Source of the DNA: Streptomyces antibioticus | Lineage (GTDB): Bacteria > Actinomycetota > Actinomycetes > Streptomycetales > Streptomycetaceae | Direction: 5' to 3' | Assembly (NCBI RefSeq): GCF_001514065.1 | Contig: NZ_KQ948422.1 | Location: forward strand, 806,001 to 870,000 | DNA: 64,000 nt | Translations under genes and position numbers: made by a program | Shown: piece after piece, positions 58,980 to 64,000 of the stretch | Layout of the letters: each line of letters starts with the position of its first letter | Position numbering within the stretch: position 1 is the stretch's first letter | Notes under the pieces: generated by a model | Databases searched by the model: none | What the model saw: the letters and a program-made list of their open reading frames with translations, nothing else | What the model was told of the DNA's origin: nothing

Positions 58980-60001
58980 CGAAGGGCCTCGGGGCGCACG
59001 TACAGCTCCACCGGATTGAAGCCCACCGGGCCGGGTCTGCGGTTCGGCACGTGGCGGAACCCCGAGGCCCGCAGGGTGGCCCGGACGGCGTCGCCGTCGA
59101 TGTACTTGTCGTGGATCTCCAGGACAACGCGGTCCACGTGTTTCATCCATGGCCGGGGCTCGGCGAAGATGTCGCGTTCGCTGCCCTCGATGTCGACCTT
59201 GAGCAGGTCGACGTGTTCGATGCCGTGGTCCTCAAGGAGCCGCTCGACCGTCACGGACGTGACCGTGCGCGAGGGGCGGGTGAGGATGTTCTCCAGTCGG
59301 TAGGGGCGGGTGCGGCGCAGTTCGTACACGTCGGGCACCGCGGTGCAGGTGTCCCAGAACCCGCTGACGGCGAAGTCGAGTTCGCCCTCCGTGCCCGCGA
59401 CCGCGCGCGCGTCCACCCGCCAATCGAGGCCGGATGCTCGGGCGTTGCGCTCCAGCACGGCGCGGCTCTCGGCGATCGGTTCGACCGTCAGCAGCGTGTG
59501 GGGCCGGTAGTGGGCGGTGAAGTAGGCCGCCGCCAGGCCGGTGTTGCCGCCGAGGTCGACGATGGTGCCCAGGGCGCCGCCGTCCCTGAGCGCGTACGTC
59601 GTCTGGAGATCGTAGGAGCGTTCCACGAAGATCTGGCGCAGGATCAGCAGGTCGCTCTGGTTCTCGCGCACACAGACACGGGCACGGCCGTCGCCCGGCG
59701 TGGTGAACGTCAACCACACGAGGTCCTCACGGTCCAGCGGGCGGCCGGCGGCGCCGGCGAAGCGGCGCAGCATCCAATACGGCGCGCGCACACGGCTGGC
59801 GTCGGTGGCATACCGGGCCGCCGTCACCATGTCCCGCACTGCGCCTGCGGTTTCCCGCAACAGGACAGCAGGCCAGCCGACTCCGTAGTGACGGTCGGCG
59901 TCAGAGCGCAGATAGCTCACAGGCACCAGTAAGAACCTTCCCAGGACAAGGAAGCGGGGATCAAGAAGGAACCCGCGGGCGACGGCCCGCGTGCCCCTCA
60001 T
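58976..60001 (-). CDS. FkbM-family methyltransferase
   Basis: 341 residues. The N-terminal region (about 1-100) is variable. SAM-binding motif IVDLGGNTGLAAAYF near residue 140 and the FkbM hallmark VDLLKVDIEGSERDIF near residue 265. FkbM enzymes methylate hydroxyl groups, often on sugars or polyketides. Leads a two-gene unit with the HAD phosphatase. A GGGAG lies about 12 bases upstream of the start; a later internal start is possible. Confidence 0.88.
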   Translation of the reverse strand: MRGTRAVARGFLLDPRFLVLGRFLLVPVSYLRSDADRHYGVGWPAVLLRETAGAVRDMVTAARYATDASRVRAPYWMLRRFAGAAGRPLDREDLVWLTFTTPGDGRARVCVRENQSDLLILRQIFVERSYDLQTTYALRDGGALGTIVDLGGNTGLAAAYFTAHYRPHTLLTVEPIAESRAVLERNARASGLDWRVDARAVAGTEGELDFAVSGFWDTCTAVPDVYELRRTRPYRLENILTRPSRTVTSVTVERLLEDHGIEHVDLLKVDIEGSERDIFAEPRPWMKHVDRVVLEIHDKYIDGDAVRATLRASGFRHVPNRRPGPVGFNPVELYVRPEALR

Positions 60002-60123
60002 CCCAGCGCACAGCTCCCGACCTGCACGATCGCCTTCGCGCGCGGCGCGGCAGGATCACTCGATCGGATCGGCGGCAGCCCTCGGTTTCAGGTGCCGTCC
60101 TGGCCCGATGACGGCCGGTGCGG

Positions 60124-60354
60124 TCAGCCGTCGCCGGCGTCGGTCGGTGTCGCCTCGCCGAGCATGGCCAGGGTCAGCACATTGCCGGAGATGCCCCAGC
60201 CGCCGTCGGCGACCTCTTCGACCAGCACCATGGTGTTGGCGCGGGCGCGCTCGCCGTAGATCTCGACGTACAGCTCGGTGGTGCGGGTGACGATCTCCTC
60301 CTTCTGCTCCGGGGTGAGGGTCTTCTCGGGGACCTTGAAGTTCGCGAAGGGCAT
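60124..60354 (-). CDS. 4-oxalocrotonate tautomerase-family enzyme
   Basis: 76 residues starting MPFANFKVPEKTLT. Pro2, exposed after Met removal, is the catalytic base of the tautomerase family. The frame is open far upstream but the family start fixes ATG 60354. Similar to small tautomerases that accompany oxidoreductases. Follows the SDR gene by 50 bp on the same strand, so it is probably co-transcribed with it. Confidence 0.88.
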   Translation of the reverse strand: MPFANFKVPEKTLTPEQKEEIVTRTTELYVEIYGERARANTMVLVEEVADGGWGISGNVLTLAMLGEATPTDAGDG

Positions 60355-60404
60355 GGCTGGTTGTTCCTTCTCTCGGTGGGGCGTTGCAGGGAGCTGTGGG
60401 CGGT

Positions 60405-61175
60405 TCAGATGATTCCGCCGTTGGCGCGGACGACCTGTCCGTTGATCCAGTGGCCGGCCGGGGAGGCCAGGAACGCGACGACCTCGGCGATGTCGGCCGG
60501 GGTGCCCAGCCGCTCCAGCGGGGGCTGGGCCGCCAGCCGGGCGACGGTCTCCGCGTCCTTGCCGTCCAGGAACAGGTCGGTGGCCGTGGGGCCGGGCGCG
60601 ACGGCGTTGGCGGTGACGTCCCGGCCACGCAACTCCCGGGCCAGGATCAGCGTCAGCGCCTCGACCGCACCCTTGCCGGCGGAGTACGCGCCGTAGTTCG
60701 GGAAGGCCAGCCCCACCACGGACGTCGAGAACGTCACGATCGCACCGCCGCGGCGCACCCGACGTGCTGCCTGCTGGACGACGACGAACGTGCCGCGGAT
60801 GTTCGTGCGGTGCAGGTCGTCCAGGACGGCCAGGTCCAGCTCGGCGATCGGCGCCATGTGGGCCCGCCCGGCCGCGTGCACGACGACGTCGACACCGCCG
60901 AACTCCGCCTCGGCCGCGTCGAACAGAGCCTCGACGGCGTACTCGTCGGCGACGTCGGCGCGTACCGAGATCGCCCGGACGCCGGTGGTGACGGCCTCCT
61001 TCACGGCTGCTTCGGCCTCGCCGTGGTTGCCGGCATAGCCGACCACGACGTCGTACCCGTCGGCGGCCAGCCGACCGACACTCCGGCGGCCGATGCCGCG
61101 CGAGCCGCCGGTGACGATCGCGACACGGGGCTGGGCCCGGGCAGCGAGCCCGTCGAGGGAAGGGGGGACAGGCAT
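60405..61175 (-). CDS. Classical SDR oxidoreductase (3-oxoacyl-ACP reductase-like)
   Basis: 256 residues. TGGSRGIGRRSVG cofactor motif, HAAGRAHM in place of the usual NNAG, active-site YSAGK, and the C-terminal INGQVVRANGGII. AGGAG six bases before the ATG. Divergent from the MmyB-type regulator with a CCAGGGG/CCCCTGG element between, which suggests control by it. Confidence 0.92.
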   Translation of the reverse strand: MPVPPSLDGLAARAQPRVAIVTGGSRGIGRRSVGRLAADGYDVVVGYAGNHGEAEAAVKEAVTTGVRAISVRADVADEYAVEALFDAAEAEFGGVDVVVHAAGRAHMAPIAELDLAVLDDLHRTNIRGTFVVVQQAARRVRRGGAIVTFSTSVVGLAFPNYGAYSAGKGAVEALTLILARELRGRDVTANAVAPGPTATDLFLDGKDAETVARLAAQPPLERLGTPADIAEVVAFLASPAGHWINGQVVRANGGII

Positions 61176-61264
61176 GGGTGACTCCTGGGGTGGATGCGGG
61201 TCGGGCCGCGGTCTCGCCGTCGCCCTGTTGCGCCCTCAACGATCGCCAGGTCCCCCACCCCTAG

Positions 61265-61301
61265 CCAGGGCTGCGTTTACCCAGGGGATGCCACCCCCTG
61301 G
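61265..61301. promoter_or_regulatory. CCAGGG-type operator between SDR and MmyB-family regulator
   Basis: CCAGGG at 61265, then CCAGGGG at 61281-61287 and inverted CCCCTGG at 61295-61301 (7-bp arms, 7-bp centre). It lies 33 bp before the regulator start and overlaps its promoter. Confidence 0.6.
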
Positions 61302-61333
61302 ATACGGCTCGACGCGCGAGCGACCATGAAGGG

Positions 61334-62221
61334 GTGAACCTTCCAGAGCTCGGCGCCTTCCTCCGGACACGCCGCGACCGCATCCGCCCCGCCGAGGTCG
61401 GTCTCCCCCAAGGCCCGCGCCGGCGCGTCCCCGGGCTGCGCCGTGAGGAAGTCGCCCAGCTGGCAGGACTGTCGGCCGACTACTACACCGAGTTGGAACG
61501 CGGCAGCGCGAAGAACGGCGTGCAGCCCTCGGCCCAGACCCTGGCCGCCCTCGCCCGAGCTCTGCGGCTGAACGGCGACGAGCGCGACCATCTGTTCCAC
61601 CTGGCCGAACGGCCGATCCCGCCGGCGGCGCACGGAGCGTCGGCACATGTGCAGCCCGCGCTTCTCGGACTGCTGGACCGGCTCTCCAACACCCCCGCGC
61701 GCGTCATCACCGACCTGCACGAAACCCTGGTGGAGAACGACCTGGCCCGTGACCTGCTCGGCAGGTCCCCGGCACACCGCGGCCCGACGGCGAGCTTCGT
61801 GTACCGCTGGTTCACCGATCCGCAGGCGCGCGAGAGGTACCCGGCCGAGGATCATCCGCACCACTCCCGGGTGTTCGTGGCCGACCTCCAGGCAGCGGCT
61901 GCCCGGCGCGGGCGGGACGCGGAGATCACCAGGATGGTCGCCGTACTGCGCCGTCGCAGCCAGGAGTTCGCAGCGCTCTGGGACACCCACGACGTCGCGG
62001 TGCGCCGCAAGGACCACAAGAAGATCGTCCATCCCACGCTCGGCATCATCGAACTCGACTGCTACAACCTGCTCAGTGAGGACGGACGCCAACGCCTGCT
62101 GTGGTTCACCGCGCCGCCCGGAAGCCGGGGAGCCGAGCAGCTGGAACTGCTGTCCGTCATAGGCGCGCAGGACCTGAGCGTCACCGAGGGCACGGCACCC
62201 GAGGGGGCGTCCCAGCGCTGA
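61334..62221 (+). CDS. XRE-family regulator with MmyB-like C-terminal domain
   Basis: 295 residues. HTH about 5-80 (LGAFLRTRRDRIRP, RRVPGLRREEVAQLAGLSADYYTELERG), the strongly conserved beginning of this actinobacterial family. The C-terminal PAS-like MmyB ligand domain (about 100-280) includes LIEDLHETLVENDLARDLLG-like text near residue 125 and the late FTAPPGSRGAEQLELLSVIG. Such regulators commonly sit divergent to an SDR or other oxidoreductase and repress it; that is the arrangement here. Confidence 0.92.
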   Translation: MNLPELGAFLRTRRDRIRPAEVGLPQGPRRRVPGLRREEVAQLAGLSADYYTELERGSAKNGVQPSAQTLAALARALRLNGDERDHLFHLAERPIPPAAHGASAHVQPALLGLLDRLSNTPARVITDLHETLVENDLARDLLGRSPAHRGPTASFVYRWFTDPQARERYPAEDHPHHSRVFVADLQAAAARRGRDAEITRMVAVLRRRSQEFAALWDTHDVAVRRKDHKKIVHPTLGIIELDCYNLLSEDGRQRLLWFTAPPGSRGAEQLELLSVIGAQDLSVTEGTAPEGASQR

Positions 62222-62366
62222 CCCGCCCCTCCCAGGACGCCGGCTGATCCGATGGGCCTCCGTTTCCTGCGAGGTCGGGCGGGTACCCGGCTGCCTCGGC
62301 AGACACCCCGAGCCCTTGCGGGCACAGCCGCGCGGCGCGGTCCGGGACCGCGGGGAAGGAGTCACC

Positions 62367-63485
62367 GTGTCGGCAGGAGACGTCGGCCCGGTCCTGGTGG
62401 CCGACGCGGGCTCGTCCAGCCTGAGGCTGACCGTGTTCGGCGACGACGGGCAGGTCCTGGCCGAACACCACAGCACCTCCGCACCCGGCGAAGACGTCTC
62501 CGGCCCGCTGCGGCAACTGCTGGCCCGAACGCCGTCGCCCACCGCCGTGGGTCACCGCATCGTCCACGGCGGACCTGAACTGCGCAGCCACGTCCTGGTC
62601 GACGACAAGGTCAGGGCCGCCCTCGGGAAGGTGGCCGACCTGGCACCGCTGCACCTCCCGCCGGCCCTCACTGTCCTGGACACCGCTCGGGACCTGCTGC
62701 CCGACCTCCCGCACGCGGCCTGCTTCGACACCGTCTTCCACGCCGGCCTGCCCGCCGCCGCCCGTGAGTACGCGGTGCCCGCCACCTGGCGCGAGGAGTA
62801 CGGGATGCGCCGTTACGGCTTCCACGGACTGTCCTACGCCTGGGCACTCGGCCGGACGGCCGAGCTGCTCGGTCAGCGCCCCGAGCAGTTGCATCTGGTG
62901 ATGGCCCACCTGGGCGGCGGCTGCTCCGCCTGTGCGGTACGCGACGGGACCAGCGTCGACACCACCATGGGCTTCACACCGCTGGAGGGGCTGGTGATGT
63001 GCCGCCGCAGCGGAAGCGTGGACCCCGGCGCCCTGACCTGGCTGCAGACGCGGCACGGTCTGCCTGCCGGCGACATCGAGGACGTACTGCATCACCATTC
63101 CGGTCTGCTGGGCCTCTCCGGCAGCTCCGACGACACTCGCGACCTCGTCCGCAGCCGGGCTGCGGGCGACGAGCGTGCCGCTCTCGCCCTGGACGTCTTC
63201 ACTCATCACTGCCGACGCGGCGTCGCCGCGATGGCCGCGTCCCTCGACCGGCTCGACGCCCTGGTCTTCACCGGGGAGATCGGCGAGGACCAGCCCGAGG
63301 TCCGCGAAGAGGTGTGCACCCGGCTCACCGCACTCGGCCTGACCGGCGGTCTGCGCACACCCGATGACGTGAGCCGTCCGGCCATCGTCAGCGGGCCGGG
63401 GGCGAACATACCGGTCGTGGTCGTGCCCACCGGAGAGGCCCAGCAGATCGACCACGAGACCCGCACCCTTCTCCGGCGCTCCTGA
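62367..63485 (+). CDS. Acetate/propionate kinase-family protein
   Basis: 372 residues from GTG 62367, with AAGGAG five bases upstream. Acetokinase motifs: DAGSSSLRL (residues 13-21), GHRIVHGG, FDTVFH, RRYGFHGLSY, the RRSGSVDPG loop and FTGEIGEDQPEVRE. The usual Asn of the first motif (NxGSSS) is Asp here, and the protein is somewhat shorter than AckA (about 400), so specificity may differ. It would interconvert acetyl phosphate and acetate with ADP/ATP. No phosphotransacetylase or phosphoketolase gene is adjacent. Convergent with the PucR-type gene. Confidence 0.88.
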   Translation: MSAGDVGPVLVADAGSSSLRLTVFGDDGQVLAEHHSTSAPGEDVSGPLRQLLARTPSPTAVGHRIVHGGPELRSHVLVDDKVRAALGKVADLAPLHLPPALTVLDTARDLLPDLPHAACFDTVFHAGLPAAAREYAVPATWREEYGMRRYGFHGLSYAWALGRTAELLGQRPEQLHLVMAHLGGGCSACAVRDGTSVDTTMGFTPLEGLVMCRRSGSVDPGALTWLQTRHGLPAGDIEDVLHHHSGLLGLSGSSDDTRDLVRSRAAGDERAALALDVFTHHCRRGVAAMAASLDRLDALVFTGEIGEDQPEVREEVCTRLTALGLTGGLRTPDDVSRPAIVSGPGANIPVVVVPTGEAQQIDHETRTLLRRS

Positions 63486-63498
63486 AGCGTCTCCGGGG

Positions 63499-64000
63499 TC
63501 AGCGCCGCCCGCCCAGGATGATCTTCCAGACGCGCGTTGCCACCTGCAGATTGAGCCGGGTGTCCACATCCGCCAGATCACGGTCGCTGATCTCACGGAT
63601 GCGCTGCAACCGGTAGCGCAGGGTGCTGCGGTGGACCGTCAGCGCGGCGGCCGCGTCGTCGTAGTTGCCCCCGCAGTCGAAGTAGCGCGAGAGCGTTTCC
63701 ACCAACTGCGAGTCGTGCTCTGCGTCGTAGTCGATCAGCCGGCCGAGCCACTCTCGTACGAAGCCTTCGAGTTCCCGGAGATCGTTGCCGGGTCCCAGGA
63801 TCCGGTACAGCCCGAGGTCGTCGAAGAACGTCGTCCCGCTGCGCTGGCGGGAGTTCTGCCGCACCTCCAAGGCCCGCAGCGCCTCCTGATAACAGCGGGG
63901 CACGCCGTCCGGGGAGTCGCAGCGGGTGCTCACCCCGATCGCTCCGCCGGGCGTCCCCAGCTGATGGGCCAGCGCCGTGTGCACGGCGTCGTCGTCGGGC
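63499..64000 (-). CDS. PucR/CdaR-type regulator, C-terminal part (5' end outside window)
   Basis: The frame is open to the window edge. The visible 167 residues include a GGDEF-like linker end (AIGVSTRCDSPDGVPRCYQEALRAL) and the C-terminal PucR HTH (about the last 65 residues): YFDCGGNYDDAAAALTVHRSTLRYRLQRIREI. This family controls purine, sugar-acid and amine catabolism. The 13-bp gap to the convergent acetate kinase gene contains no obvious terminator. Confidence 0.88.
   Translation of the reverse strand, partial: PDDDAVHTALAHQLGTPGGAIGVSTRCDSPDGVPRCYQEALRALEVRQNSRQRSGTTFFDDLGLYRILGPGNDLRELEGFVREWLGRLIDYDAEHDSQLVETLSRYFDCGGNYDDAAAALTVHRSTLRYRLQRIREISDRDLADVDTRLNLQVATRVWKIILGGRR

Noticed and set aside
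1-64000. tRNA, rRNA, CRISPR arrays, transposases, integrases, riboswitches
   Set aside because: No cloverleaf-like tRNA, no repeat-spacer pattern, and no transposase or integrase motifs noticed in either strand; covariance-model searches were not possible.

Overview
The window is high-GC actinobacterial DNA and almost certainly Streptomyces. It shows GTG/TTG starts, 4-bp ATGA/GTGA gene overlaps, GGAGG-type ribosome sites, an AfsR-like BTAD regulator, a type VII secretion (T7SS) effector locus, a Spo0M homologue, LAXTG sortase anchoring, and several cytosolic regulators each paired with a short catabolic operon. I saw no tRNA, rRNA, insertion sequence, prophage or CRISPR array.

Region 1 (1-13679) is one same-strand T7SS effector unit: the end of an acidic-tailed protein, a YbaB/EbfC protein, a WXG100-like protein, a 3188-residue polymorphic-toxin-like protein (two intact OTU peptidase domains, a third degenerate one, a lonely-Cys domain, a duplicated unknown module and an edema-factor-like C-terminus), a T7SS-associated SseB-like protein, and two paralogous membrane-anchored ricin-type lectins. 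A large AfsR-like regulator (13683-17105, minus) converges on it.

Region 2 (17206-20639) is a TetR gene divergent from an aldo/keto reductase, DUF998 membrane protein and extended-SDR operon, with two palindromic operators between. Region 3 (20818-26831) is a cell-envelope stress neighbourhood: spo0M, a BlaI-type repressor with an M56 peptidase, terD, two CNNM/CorC-like transporters behind a leader ORF, and a TatA-like protein. Three copies of a TCTACA-N4-TGTAGA operator link spo0M, blaI and tatA.

Region 4 (26916-34989) has a VirS-like AraC regulator beside an aldehyde dehydrogenase, SDR and flavin monooxygenase operon, then an MFS exporter and a divergent NmrA/TetR pair. Region 5 (35107-40080) holds a lipoprotein, a large secreted BNR-repeat protein and a DUF4328 protein. 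Region 6 (39169-45898) is a sugar ABC importer (two permeases and a binding protein, no ATPase) divergent from a LacI regulator and a GH3 beta-xylosidase/glucosidase. Region 7 (46199-49439) has an LAETG-anchored surface protein, a FadR-type GntR regulator, and a decayed secreted beta-helix/lectin gene still preceded by the regulator's presumed operator.

Region 8 (49614-53216) has a small membrane protein, a STAND NTPase with TPRs, and a conserved unknown protein. Region 9 (53258-58160) is a resorcinol/hydroxyquinol degradation operon (FAD hydroxylase, maleylacetate reductase, hydroxyquinol dioxygenase) with its AraC regulator. Region 10 (58305-64000) contains a HAD phosphatase with an FkbM methyltransferase, an SDR and tautomerase pair divergent from an MmyB-type regulator, an acetate-kinase-family protein, and the end of a PucR-type regulator.
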